This document shows positions 1 to 8,029 of a stretch of 64,000 nt of DNA, one piece after another. Location: assembly GCA_963844885.1 (NCBI GenBank), contig CAWJQA010000002.1, forward strand, positions 27,432 to 91,431. The letters are read 5' to 3'. The notes under the pieces were generated by a model. That model saw only the letters and a program-made list of their open reading frames with translations, was not told where the DNA came from and did no database searches. Within the stretch, counting starts at the first letter, position 1. Each line of letters opens with the position of its first letter. A program made the translations under genes and the position numbers. The DNA is from DATMER01 sp963844885 (GTDB lineage Bacteria > Acidobacteriota > Thermoanaerobaculia > Multivoradales > UBA5704).

Positions 1-270
1 ATCCGGATGCAGGAGAAGGAGGAGCAGGTCGCCGGCCTGCACGCCGCCCTCCGGCAGCGGGACGAGCAGATGGAGGAGGTCAAGGCCCGTCTCCAGGAGA
101 TGGCCCAGGACCGCGAGCGTCTGCGCGGCGACTACAACCGGCTCCGCCAGGAGGCCCAGGAAAAGATCGACAAGCTGATGGAGCGCATCAAGGAGCTCAA
201 CCAGCGTCTCGTGGGCGGCGGCGGCGGGGAAACCGGCACCGGCGAGCGCAAGACCGGTATCTTCCGGTGA
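1..270 (+). CDS. C-terminal part of a coiled-coil protein (5' end outside window)
   Basis: The reading frame is open from base 1, so the true start probably lies upstream. The visible 89 or so residues are almost all Glu, Gln, Lys, Arg and Leu in heptad-like order, typical of a long coiled coil, and end in a short Gly-rich stretch and a basic tail (ERKTGIFR). No catalytic motif is visible. It could be the tail of a structural or cell-division-type coiled-coil protein, but no family can be named. Confidence applies to coding status only. Confidence 0.55.
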   Translation: MRMQEKEEQVAGLHAALRQRDEQMEEVKARLQEMAQDRERLRGDYNRLRQEAQEKIDKLMERIKELNQRLVGGGGGETGTGERKTGIFR

Positions 271-638
271 AGCGGCGCCCTTGATCCGTGAGCCCGGAGC
301 GCTACGAAGAAGATCTCGCCCGGCCTCAACTATGTCGCCGGCCTCGGTCCTCCTCCTCCGGCGGCCGAGCTCTTCACCCGCATCGCTGCGGCGCTCGATC
401 CACCCGGCCGGCGGCTCTTCCTGTGCCGGAAAGCGCGCGCTGGCGCCGAATCGTAAAGTTCAACTTTACGAACCTCGTCGCCCATGAATCCCCGATCTTG
501 TTTGTATTGTGCAGCTTACGCCAAGATCTTCCCTTCCCCGATTTGGGGTCTTGCGTTCCCGCGGGCAATCTGCTCTCCGACACGGAGGAGCACATCGGCG
601 CCAATTCCGGTGCCCATGCGCCCTCCGAGGAGGATGAA
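271..638. other. Intergenic stretch without a convincing gene
   Basis: The frames here are low-complexity Arg/Ser/Pro translations with no recognisable domain. One frame around 305-455 reads like a worn protein C-terminus (it contains GLNYVAGL) and ends in a stop just before the palindrome at 451-471, but there is no start codon with a ribosome binding site. From about 480 to 600 the base composition is more AT-rich and probably holds the leader and promoter of the gene at 639. Nothing else can be supported. Confidence 0.4.
451..471. promoter_or_regulatory. Perfect 21-bp palindrome, likely operator
   Basis: Two 10-base arms (TCGTAAAGTT and its exact reverse complement) are separated by a single C. 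The site is AT-rich within GC-rich DNA and lies 168 bp before the small gene at 639. Its size and symmetry suit a dimeric DNA-binding regulator. The regulator is not known. Confidence 0.5.
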
Positions 639-944
639 ATGCCGAACGGAAAAAAGTATTCGGAAATCCTGGGGGATCTGCAGCGTCTGCTGGCGGCGCT
701 CAACGCCAACGCCGGGGATCTCCAGCACCTGGAGGAAAACCGTTCCGCCCTCGCGGGCCTGGTGTCTCAGGTCCAGGCGTTCTCGCAGGAGCAGGCGGCC
801 TTGACGGCCAGCAAGCAGGAAAAGACCCAGGAGCTCCAGACCGCGCTGGTCAAGGGGCAGCGGCTGGGGACCGTGCTGCGCCTCGCCGTCAAGCAGTTCT
901 ACGGCATCTCGGCGGAGAAACTCACCGAGTTCGGCCTTCACTGA
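639..944 (+). CDS. Small helical hypothetical protein
   Basis: A 101-residue protein starting at an ATG preceded by a strong GAGGAGG ribosome binding site (626-632). A longer upstream frame exists, but its translation is low-complexity and lacks such a site. The protein is mostly helical (LQRLLAALNANAGDLQHLEE, then a Gln/Ala/Lys-rich coiled coil) and ends in FYGISAEKLTEFGLH. No signal peptide, membrane segment or known domain is recognised. It may be controlled by the palindrome at 451-471. Function unknown. Confidence 0.6.
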   Translation: MPNGKKYSEILGDLQRLLAALNANAGDLQHLEENRSALAGLVSQVQAFSQEQAALTASKQEKTQELQTALVKGQRLGTVLRLAVKQFYGISAEKLTEFGLH

Positions 945-945
945 C

Positions 946-1134
946 CTTTTCTTCACCAACCCTCCGGACTCCGCCGTGGCCTGGGGCAGCCACATCACCC
1001 AGAACACCCTGGACGAGATCTTCTGGGCCGGCCACAACAGCACCAGCCAGATGCGCGTCTTCTCCTGGCAGGAGGGCTCCGGCACCTACGTCGTGTTCGG
1101 GAGGCCGGCCGAGACGACCTGCCGGGAGCAGTAG
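946..1134 (+). pseudogene. C-terminal fragment of an exported-type protein
   Basis: Frame 1 encodes about 62 residues with well-formed protein texture (AWGSHITQNTLDEIFWAGHN, then TSQMRVFSWQEGSGTYVVFG) ending in TTCREQ and a stop. There is no start codon with a ribosome binding site, and upstream the frame is only a shadow of the preceding gene. It looks like the tail of a gene whose front has been lost. Parent family not identified. Confidence 0.35.
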
Positions 1135-1260
1135 GCTTTCACAGGGAGCGCTCCAGGTCCGCGGCGTCGTCTGCCGCGGGCCTGCGAGCCGCAGCCCCGG
1201 TACCGCTCCTCTCTTTAGAGGCTTGGACAAGGAGCTGATCCTTGCTAGAGTAAGGATGCC

Positions 1261-1544
1261 ATGTCAAAAGTGACCAGCAAGCTTCAGGTGACTCTGCCCA
1301 AAGTGCTTGCCGACCGGTTTGGAATCCGGCCCGAGACGAGATCGATTGGGAGGTCGCGGGCGACGGTATCCGGATTTTGATGCCGACGCGATCCGCGAAG
1401 CTGAGCGTCAACGATCGACTCAAGCTGTTCGACCAGGCGACAAAGCGCCAGCGTGAGCGTGAAGCCAGCCGGACTTCGATGAGCTCCGTGCATGACCGCG
1501 GATGGAAGCGAGAGGATCTGTACGAGCGTGGCGGCCCTCGTTGA
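1261..1544 (+). pseudogene. AbrB/MazE-type antitoxin, frame broken
   Basis: The first 25 codons read MSKVTSKLQVTLPKVLADRF and then GIRP, the swapped-hairpin AbrB DNA-binding fold of VapB/MazE antitoxins. The frame then breaks near 1333. One base further along, the sequence resumes as DEIDWEVAGDGIRILMPTRS and runs to a stop at 1544, giving the usual length of about 94 residues. A single missing base in a CCCG run would explain it. A possible promoter, TTGGAC-17-TAGAGT, lies at 1223-1251. The gene precedes and slightly overlaps a PIN toxin gene. It is either inactivated or carries a sequencing error. Confidence 0.65.
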
Positions 1545-1958
1545 CACCAACGTCCTGGTCTACCGCTTCGATCCTCGCTTTCCACGAAAGCAGCAGGCGG
1601 CGGAGGAGATTCTGCGCCGCGGCCTGTCGGAAGGGGATCTCCATGTCCCGCACCAGGCCGTGCTGGACTTTTCTCCGTTGTGACCCGGCCGCTCGGCGGC
1701 TCTCCCTCTCTGCTGGCGCGCGAAGACGCCTACCGCGAGACCGAGGATCTGCTCAATCTGTTTCCAGTCCTTTATCCCAATGAGTCCGTCGTGCGGACGG
1801 CGATTCGCGGTGCCGCTGTCTACGGCCTCTCTTGGTTCGACGCGCACCTCTGGGCCTTTGCCGAAGTCTATGGCCTCTCCAGGTTGATCAGCGAGGACTT
1901 CCAGCACGACCGCCTATACGGCACGGTCCGGGTCCACAACCCTTTCGCAGGACTCTGA
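1528..1958 (+). pseudogene. PIN-domain (VapC-like) toxin ribonuclease, frame broken
   Basis: It starts at a GTG overlapping the antitoxin end (MAALVDTNVLVYRFDPRF), with the first acidic PIN residue in LVDTN. Near 1675 the frame breaks (VLDFSPL-stop), and from about 1678 the neighbouring frame carries the rest: VVTRPLGG, then GLSWFDAHLWAFAEVYGLSR, LISEDFQHD and VHNPF. These are the conserved C-terminal acidic motifs of VapC. One missing base restores a protein of about 143 residues. PIN toxins cleave RNA with Mg2+ and are neutralised by the partner antitoxin. Inactive as written. Confidence 0.65.
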
Positions 1959-2080
1959 GCTCGCTGCGATGCCTACGGCCGAGGCGGCTCTGCGGAGGCT
2001 GGCACCCGGGCCAAGATGAAGAAATACGGCCTGAAAGGCTAGCGGCGCAGGAGCCGCCGCCAGGTAAGTCGCTTGCCGGC

Positions 2081-2254
2081 AAGAAAGCGCTCGACTCCAG
2101 TGTGCGCCACCGTATTTGCGGTGGGCTGGCGAAGATCTGTCACGACCTCGAGCCGAGGGGGCGCCGAGTGGACTGGTCGGGGATGGAGGAGATCGTCAGT
2201 CGTCTGCAGGGCGAGATCGAGCACGTCGCGCCGCTGCTGCGGGCCAAAGCCGCG
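2081..2254 (+). pseudogene. Possible Hpt-domain gene remnant
   Basis: On the plus strand one frame reads like the last half of a histidine phosphotransfer domain: GLAKICHDLEPRGRRVDW, then EEIVSRLQGEIEHVAPLLRA. These match the typical helix and closing segment of Hpt modules. The phosphorylatable His helix and a start codon are missing. The frame then runs into repeat-like G-rich sequence before the cca gene end. It is offered as a fragment, not a working gene. Confidence 0.3.
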
Positions 2255-2330
2255 ACGGCCGGGAGAGGGGATGGGGGTGAGGGCCCGTGGGCCTCGGATG
2301 CTCCCCAGCGCGTTTCCGCCGCGCAGGCTC

Positions 2331-3628
2331 CTAGACGGTGTCGCCCGCCCGGGCGCTCCGCAGGAGCGAGATCGCTTCCTCCCGGGTCTTGACGCTCCGT
2401 CCACCTGCGCCTCCCGCACCGCTTGCAGCGCCCGGCCGACCTCCGGGCCGGGGGGGATGCCGAGGAGCGCCTGGACTTCGGCGCCGTCCACGAGCCGTGG
2501 CGGATCGAAAAGGGTTTCGCCTTCGCGCCGGGCGAGATCGGCGAGGTGGGGGAGGGCGTGCCGCCAGCGCCGGCCGCGCGCCGCGGTGTGGGCGGCCAGA
2601 AAGCAGGTGGCCGTGGCCCAGAGCGCTCCGGCCTGATGGAGGAACCGGCGCCGGCCGAGATCGCCGAGGCCGTCCTCGGGCAGGCCGGGCAGGCGCAGCA
2701 GTCGAGCTACGTCCGAAGCCAGATCGCGGGTCAGGTAGCCGGCATCCTGAAAGCGCTCCAGAGCTTCGAGCGGACGGTCTCCCGGCAGGTTGACGAAGAC
2801 CGACGCGAGCCGCGCGGCCCGGGCGTCCACCGAGGCCGAGGGAGAATGGCTTTTCAGCTCCCGGATGATCCCCGGAAGGACGTCGAGCTCCGAGAGGGCG
2901 AAGCCCGGCGGTCCGGGCTCGCCCGGCCGGCCGAGCCAGAGGCCGGGGTAGAGGTCGAGCTCCAGGAGCAGGGTGAGGCCGCGCGCGGCGTCCGGATGGT
3001 CGAAGAGGAGAAGCAGCTCGTCGCGGACACGCTCGGAGGCGATGCCGGCCAGGCCCGCCGCCGACCGCCGGGCGAGAGCGACGGTGTCGGGCTCCGCTTG
3101 GAAGCCGGGCAGGCGGAGGAGGAGCCGCGGTAGACGCAACACGCGCAACGGATCGCCCGTGAAGCTCCGCGGTGTGGTCGCGCGGAGAACCTTCCGGTTC
3201 AAGTCGTCGAGGCCGCCGAACGGGTCGGAGACCTCCTGCGTCCGGAGATCGAAGGCGAAGGAGTTGATGGTGAAGTCGCGCCGCGCGAGATCCTGGTGGA
3301 GCGTGGTGCCGGCGCGGTCCCAGATGTCGACCACGTCCATCTCTCCGGCGAGGCCGACCAGCCGGTACGCGGCGAACTCCTTCCCGCCCAGCAGCACGAG
3401 CCGCGCCGGCAGGGCTTCGGCCAGGCGTTCCGAGATCTCTTTTCCGCGTCCGGAGACCACGGCGTCGAAATCGTGGACCGGGAGCCCCAACGCGCGGTCG
3501 CGGAGCACGCCGCCGACGAGGTGAAGCTCGACGGTGTCTTCCGCCGTCGCCCGTGTCGCCGCCGCCGCCGCGATCAGGGCGCGGACCGCGGGCTGGTGAA
3601 GGAGCAGGCGGAAGGAGTGGATGGACAT
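2331..3628 (-). CDS. CCA-adding/poly(A) polymerase family tRNA nucleotidyltransferase
   Basis: Class II nucleotidyltransferase of about 432 residues. The N-terminal head has LHLVGGVLRDRAL, the DxD metal site in HDFDAVVSG and RRDFTINSFAFD; the RNA-binding region has FTGDPLRVLRLPRLLLRLP. Members add or repair the tRNA 3' CCA. The chosen ATG at 3628 gives MSIHSFRLLLHQ; upstream sequence is low-complexity. Near 2398 the frame shifts. In the original frame the protein would run to 2039 through Arg/Ser-rich junk. One base further it gives SVKTREEAISLLRSARAGDTV and a stop at 2331, a natural end. A one-base sequencing error is likely. CCA-adding versus poly(A) activity cannot be told from sequence alone. 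Confidence 0.8.
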
Positions 3629-3667
3629 GGGGGAGATTGTAGCGCCCCCTCTGCTATCGTCCGGTTC

Positions 3668-4710
3668 ATGCTGCTGTTCCGGGCGCGCTTCTCCTCGGGC
3701 TTTTTCTGGCGGTGGAGCCACCGTCCCCGCCTGAGGTCGACCAGCAGTTCGGCGAAGAGATCACCGTCTCTCTCCTCGCCATGACCGTGCGGGCCGTGAA
3801 CGGCCGCGGCGAGCCGATTCCCGATCTGACTCCCGGCGACTTCCGGGTCCGGGTCGGCGGCAAGGAGGTGCCCGTGGTGGCGGTGGACTGGGTGGGCTCC
3901 GGCGACGCCGAGCCCGCACTGCCGGCTTCGAACCTCGGCGACGAAGGGACGGCGCCGGAGGCCGCGGCTCCCCGCGAGGCGGGCAAGCTGGTGGTCTTCT
4001 TCGTCCAGGCCGACTTCGACGAGACCCGGATCAGCGGCCAGCTCCGGCTCCGGCCCTATACCGAGGAGCTGCTCGCCACGCTCCATCCCGCGGACCGCAT
4101 GGCGGTGATCTCGTTCGATTCCCATCTCCACCTGCGGCAGGATTTCACCGGCGACCGCGAGGCGGTCTTCGCCGCGATCGACCGCGGGATTCTCTGGGGC
4201 GATTCGGAGGCGGGAGCGGGAAGCGGCGAGGTGTCCCTGGCGCGGTCGTTCGACGTGCGCAAGGCGATCGACGCCGCGTCGGTGGAGCGGAGCCTGGAAG
4301 TCACGGCCGAGGCGCTCCAGGCGCTGCCGGGCGAGAAGGTCATCGTCTTCCTGGGTTGGGGTATGGGCAACTTCAGCCATCTGGGGGTGCAGATGAGGCC
4401 GGCCTTCGCGCCGGCCGTGCGCGCGCTGCGCCGCGCCCGGGCGTCGGTGTTCGTGCTCGACGTGACCAGCGCCGGCCATCATTCGCTGGAGGTGGGCCTC
4501 GAAGCGGTCGCCCACGCCACCGGCGGCACCTACGCGAAGACCAACGTCCTGGCCGGAATCGCCACCGATTTCCTGGCCCGGGCGATCTCGGGCCACTACA
4601 TCGTCACCATCGACCCCGCGACCGTGCCGGAGAAGGGCGGAGCGGTCGAAGTGGATCTCCGCCGCGGCCTCAAGGGCCAGGTGATCGCCCGGCCGATGAC
4701 GCTGCGGTAG
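3668..4710 (+). CDS. Secreted VWFA-related acidobacterial protein
   Basis: The body reads EEITVSLLAMTVRAVNGRGE, DLTPGDFRVRVGGKEVPVV, LVVFFVQADFDETR and ADRMAVISFDSHLHLRQDF, the layout of the VWFA-related domain widespread in Acidobacteriota. A signal peptide (ALLLGLFLAV) sits directly upstream, but its ATG at 3668 is one base out of frame; a single C missing after 3679 would join MLLF to PGALLLGLFLAVEPP. Without the repair the only in-frame start is a GTG at 3712 that loses the signal. The protein probably acts outside the cytoplasm. A second family member lies at 18665-19768. Confidence 0.75.
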
Positions 4711-4773
4711 TGCTGGCGTTCTCGCGCAGAACAAGACCGTTCTCGTGGCTTGCGGAAGCGTTCTCGCGGCAAA

Positions 4774-4935
4774 AACTTACGCTTTGTTTTCATGCGAGAA
4801 CGTCTTCACGTGAAAGCGGAGCGTAAGTTTCGAGAAGCAGAATGCTTCCGCATGAAAACGAAGCGTGCCAAAATGAAAGCGCAGCGTAACTTTTCAGAAA
4901 AAGAACGCTCCTGAATAAAAATAAGGCGTAACTTT
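4774..4935. repeat. Cluster of five degenerate 22-bp repeats
   Basis: After the VWFA gene a 450-bp gene-free stretch contains the word ATGAAARC..AGCGTAASTTT at 4809-4830, 4851-4872, 4872-4893 and 4914-4935, plus an inverted copy at 4774-4794. Short GCGTTCTCGCG-like and GAGAACG words are scattered between them. The patch is more AT-rich than its surroundings and carries no plausible gene. Role unknown. Confidence 0.55.
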
Positions 4936-5043
4936 GGAGAGCGAGAACGCTTCCGCGGCGGGCGGCTTCTTCGCCGGGGTTGTCGTCCCTACCCCCGGCC
5001 CGGGAAAGGACCCAAAGGACTTCGAGGACCGAAAGGACAGCAT

Positions 5044-5070
5044 GCCGGCGGGACGCCAGCGGTCCCAGGG
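5044..5070 (+). repeat. Dispersed GC palindromic repeat, copy 1
   Basis: A short element starting GCCGGCGGGACGCC and ending TCCCAGGG. The same element, slightly varied, occurs at 6151-6177 and, inverted, at 41892-41919. The GCCGGC...GCCGGC arms can pair in the other two copies. It lies between genes. Confidence 0.5.
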
Positions 5071-5156
5071 GGCGCGAGATCGAAGCGGGTATCTCCACCC
5101 CGGCCCGGCTCCGTTCGGGCTTGCGGACGGTGGGCGCAGGCGCATACACTGTCGGT

Positions 5157-5396
5157 ATGAACTGGCGTGACTACATCCATGCCGATCCCCAGGTTCTGGC
5201 CGGCAAGCCGGTCGTGAAGGGGACTCGCCTCTCGATCGAGTTCCTGCTCGGGCTCCTCGGGGCCGGCTGGACTCAGGAGCAGATCCTGACCAACTATCCC
5301 AGCCTCACGCCCGAGGGCCTGAAGGCAGTCTTCGCCTTCGCCGCGGAGTCTTTCCAGGACGAGAGCCTCTATTCCCTGCATCTGCGGACCGCGTGA
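5157..5396 (+). CDS. DUF433 antitoxin-like protein
   Basis: A 79-residue protein with the classic DUF433 pattern: YIHADPQVLAGKPVVKGTRL near the start, then LLGAGWTQEQILTNYPSLTP. DUF433 proteins carry a winged-helix-like fold and usually pair with DUF5615 PIN-like proteins as toxin-antitoxin modules. Here the stop codon directly abuts the ATG of such a partner at 5397, indicating one transcript. The start at 5157 gives MNWRDYIHADP. A longer upstream frame is repeat-derived and was rejected. Confidence 0.85.
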   Translation: MNWRDYIHADPQVLAGKPVVKGTRLSIEFLLGLLGAGWTQEQILTNYPSLTPEGLKAVFAFAAESFQDESLYSLHLRTA

Positions 5397-5753
5397 ATGC
5401 GGTTCCTGGCCAACGAGAACTTCCCCCTCGCGAGCGTGTACCGGCTGCGGGAGGCGGGGCATGACGTCCGGGCCGTTGCGGAAGAGATGCCCGGGGAACG
5501 CGATGAACATGTCCTTGCTCTCGCGTCGCAAGAGAATCTCATCCTGTTGACCTTCGACCGCGACTACGGAGACCTCATCTATCGGAGAGGAATGCCCTCG
5601 CCGCGGGGTGTCGTGCATTTCCGATTTGTCCCTGCCGATCATCAGGAGCCCGCCGACACAGTGCTTGGGCTCGAGCAGGTCAAAGGTTTGCGGCTCGAAG
5701 ATCGTTATACGGTCGTCGAGCCTCCTCGAATCCGCCAGCGGCCTCTACCGTAG
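5397..5753 (+). CDS. DUF5615 PIN-like toxin-family protein
   Basis: A 118-residue protein with the DUF5615 signature: MRFLANENFPLASVYRLREA, GHDVRAVAEE, LALASQENLILLTFDRDYGD. The acidic residues in NENFP, DRD and YGD match the PIN-like active site layout. It directly follows the DUF433 gene with no gap, the usual antitoxin-toxin order. By family it is a predicted ribonuclease toxin; activity is not shown here. It is intact, unlike the AbrB/PIN pair at 1261-1958. Confidence 0.85.
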   Translation: MRFLANENFPLASVYRLREAGHDVRAVAEEMPGERDEHVLALASQENLILLTFDRDYGDLIYRRGMPSPRGVVHFRFVPADHQEPADTVLGLEQVKGLRLEDRYTVVEPPRIRQRPLP

Positions 5754-5797
5754 CTCCATCGCCGAGCTTCATGCCCGGTCGCCGGTCAGGGATTTGC

Positions 5798-6067
5798 CTA
5801 CCGGAAGCTCTCCACCTGCTGAACCGAGCCGTCCCTGCCATGCACGACCAGATCGAACCGGCGGTCCCTGGCAACCCCTCGGGCATGCTCGACGGCCCCG
5901 TCCCTGTTCTCGAAGCTCTTCCGCCTTCCCGGAGAGCGCTCGTTGAGGACCAGCCATCGATTCCTGAAGTGAATCACGTGAACAGCCCGCTTCTCCGCCT
6001 GTACCTCGCGGAGCACGGTAATCAGCTTGTCGCGGACACCTGGATCGGAAAGCTTCGCCTTGGGCAT
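5798..6067 (-). CDS. DUF2188-like small protein
   Basis: An 89-residue protein. The C-terminal half has the DUF2188 pattern: FRNRWLVLNERSPGRR, then AVEHARGVARDRRFDLVVHG and RDGSVQQVESF. The family usually occurs as short soluble proteins of unknown role. The ATG at 6067 has a GAGGA box at a suitable distance. It faces the DUF433/DUF5615 pair tail to tail. Confidence 0.65.
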   Translation of the reverse strand: MPKAKLSDPGVRDKLITVLREVQAEKRAVHVIHFRNRWLVLNERSPGRRKSFENRDGAVEHARGVARDRRFDLVVHGRDGSVQQVESFR

Positions 6068-6150
6068 CTCGGGTTCCTCTTCGCCGTGATTATAGCGCGA
6101 ATCGTCGCGCGTGGCGAGGCTCCGTCCGGGTGAGGGTGTCTGGTTAGCTC

Positions 6151-6177
6151 GCCGGCGGGGCGCCGGCGTTCCCAGGG
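6151..6177 (+). repeat. Dispersed GC palindromic repeat, copy 2
   Basis: GCCGGC, GGGGC and GCCGGC form a 6-bp hairpin followed by GTTCCCAGGG. Same element as at 5044 and, inverted, at 41892. It sits in the 180-bp gap before gatC. Confidence 0.5.
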
Positions 6178-6249
6178 CCTTGGCGAGCGGTTTCGCGGAA
6201 AGCGATTGCCTTCCCCCTGCCGGGAAGGCTAAACTGTCACTTCAAGGCC

Positions 6250-6537
6250 ATGGCACTAAACATCGAAGAAATAAGGAGAATCGCCGCGCTGGCCCGGCTT
6301 CGGTTCACGCCGGAGGAAGAGGCCGTCTTCGCTGGCCAGCTCGGGAAGATCGTCGACTACGTCGACCAGCTCCAGCGCTATGAAACGGTAGAGGAGGTCG
6401 AGCCGGTCCTGGCGGCGTGCGAGGCTGAAGATCGCGCCCATGAGTGCCTTCCGCGCGGCGATTTCCTGGCCAACGCGCCGGCCGCCTTGGACGGCTTCCT
6501 TCTGGTTCCGGCCGTGAAGGGGGGTGGGGATGCCTGA
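6250..6537 (+). CDS. gatC: Asp-tRNA(Asn)/Glu-tRNA(Gln) amidotransferase subunit C
   Basis: A 95-residue GatC: MALNIEEIRRIAALARLRF, then FAGQLGKIVDYVDQLQRYET and VEPVLAACEAEDRAHECLPR. GatC stabilises the GatA-GatB interface in the complex that amidates misacylated Glu-tRNA(Gln) or Asp-tRNA(Asn). Its end overlaps the start of gatA by eight bases, consistent with translational coupling. gatB is not in the window. Confidence 0.93.
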   Translation: MALNIEEIRRIAALARLRFTPEEEAVFAGQLGKIVDYVDQLQRYETVEEVEPVLAACEAEDRAHECLPRGDFLANAPAALDGFLLVPAVKGGGDA

Positions 6538-8029
6538 GCTCTGGGAGCTTTCCGCCGAGGAGATCGGCCGCCGGGTCGCCTCCCGCGAGGTCTCGGCGGT
6601 GGAGGTTGTCGACTCCGCGCTCGCCCGCACCGCCCGGGTCGAGCCGCTGATCCATGCCTGGCTGGAGCTGTTCGCGGACGAGGCCCGCGAGCGGGCGGCC
6701 GCGATCGATCGAGCCCCCTGTGGGCCGCTCGCGGGTGTGCCGGTCGCGCTCAAGGACAACCTGAACGTGGCGGGGTGGCCGCTCACCTGCGCTTCGAAGA
6801 TCCTTTCGGGGTATGTGGCACCGTACACCGCCACCGCGGTGCGGCGGCTCCTGGATGCGGGCGCGATCCTCCTGGGCCGGGCCAACATGGACGAGTTTGC
6901 CATGGGCTCGTCGTGCGAAAACTCCGCCTTTCAGCTCACCCACAACCCGTGGGACCTGTCCACGGTTCCGGGCGGTTCGAGCGGCGGCCCGGCCGCGGCG
7001 GTGGCCGCCGGCAGCGCGGCTCTGGGGATCGGCTCGGACACCGGCGGCTCGGTCCGCCAGCCGGCCGCCCTGTGCGGCCTGGTCGGCGTCAAACCCACGT
7101 GGGGCCGGGTGTCGCGCTACGGGCTGGTGGCGTTCGCGTCCTCCACCGACCAGATCGGACCGCTGGCCAGGACGGTCCGGGATGCGGCGCTCGCGACCTC
7201 TGTGATCTCCGGCCCCGATCCGCACGACTCCACCTGCTCGGCACGGCCGGCCGAAGACTACCTGGCCGGCATCGAGGATGGAATCGAAGGCTTGAGGGTA
7301 GGGGTGATCTCGAACCTCGACGCCTCGGCTTTCGATCCGGCGAGCGCCCGGGTCTGGCAACGCTCGCTCGACCGGCTGGCCGCGGCCGGGGCCGAGCTGG
7401 TCGAGGTCGCGGTCCCTAGCCTGGACGCGGCGGTGGCCATCTACTATGTGATCGCCACGTCCGAGGCGAGCTCCAACCTCGCCCGCTTCGACGGCGTGCG
7501 GTATGGCCGCCGCGCCGACACCGCCGATACCGCCGATACCGCCGATACCGCGGAAAATCTGCTCGACCTCTATCTCGCGAGCCGCAGCGAGGGCTTCGGC
7601 CCCGAGGTCAAGCGCCGGATCATGCTCGGCACCTTCGCGCTGTCGTCCGGGTATTACGAGGCCTACTACGGCAAGGCCCACGGCGTGCTCGGCCGGATGC
7701 GCCGGGAGCTGGGCGCCGCGTTGACCAAGGCCGACGTGATCGTGACTCCCACCACCCCGGGCGCGGCGTTCGGGCTGGGCGAAAAGGCCGGCGATCCGCT
7801 GGCCATGTACCTGTCCGACGTCTTCACCACGCCGGCCTCGCTCACCGGGCTGCCGGCGGTGGCGGTCCCTTCCGGGCTCGACGGGCGCGGGCTGCCGTTG
7901 TCGCTCCAGATCCTGGGCCGGAGCTTCGAGGAGGCGACGGTCTTCCGGGTGGCGCGGGCCTTTGAGCGCCTGGCGGAGTGGGCGGTCGCTCCCACGTTCC
8001 GGGGTGCGTGGGAGGCGGTGGGCTCTTGA
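6530..8029 (+). CDS. gatA: Asp-tRNA(Asn)/Glu-tRNA(Gln) amidotransferase subunit A
   Basis: A 499-residue amidase-signature protein. The Ser-cisSer-Lys triad is visible: Lys in GVPVALKDN, the cis-Ser in PGGSSGGPAAA and the nucleophile Ser in GSDTGGSVRQP. It hydrolyses glutamine and channels ammonia to GatB for tRNA-dependent amide formation. The ATG at 6530 (MPELWELSAEEIG) is preferred to a GTG two codons earlier. Odd feature: between VRYGRR and AENLLDLY lies a four-fold ADT repeat encoded by 9-bp tandem units. The stop overlaps the TTG start of the next gene. Confidence 0.94.
   Translation: MPELWELSAEEIGRRVASREVSAVEVVDSALARTARVEPLIHAWLELFADEARERAAAIDRAPCGPLAGVPVALKDNLNVAGWPLTCASKILSGYVAPYTATAVRRLLDAGAILLGRANMDEFAMGSSCENSAFQLTHNPWDLSTVPGGSSGGPAAAVAAGSAALGIGSDTGGSVRQPAALCGLVGVKPTWGRVSRYGLVAFASSTDQIGPLARTVRDAALATSVISGPDPHDSTCSARPAEDYLAGIEDGIEGLRVGVISNLDASAFDPASARVWQRSLDRLAAAGAELVEVAVPSLDAAVAIYYVIATSEASSNLARFDGVRYGRRADTADTADTADTAENLLDLYLASRSEGFGPEVKRRIMLGTFALSSGYYEAYYGKAHGVLGRMRRELGAALTKADVIVTPTTPGAAFGLGEKAGDPLAMYLSDVFTTPASLTGLPAVAVPSGLDGRGLPLSLQILGRSFEEATVFRVARAFERLAEWAVAPTFRGAWEAVGS
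7514..7549 (+). repeat. Four 9-bp tandem units inside gatA
   Basis: GCCGACACC followed by three identical GCCGATACC units, encoding Ala-Asp-Thr four times. The unit length keeps the frame, so copy number could vary without breaking GatA. The insertion falls at a surface-loop-like position before the conserved NLLDLY segment. Confidence 0.75.

Noticed and set aside
271..638. N-terminal extension of the small protein at 639
   Set aside because: Open in frame from 288 but low-complexity, crosses the palindrome and lacks a ribosome binding site, whereas 639 has GAGGAGG.
4774..4935. CRISPR array
   Set aside because: Repeats are degenerate, irregularly spaced, one is inverted, and no cas gene is seen.
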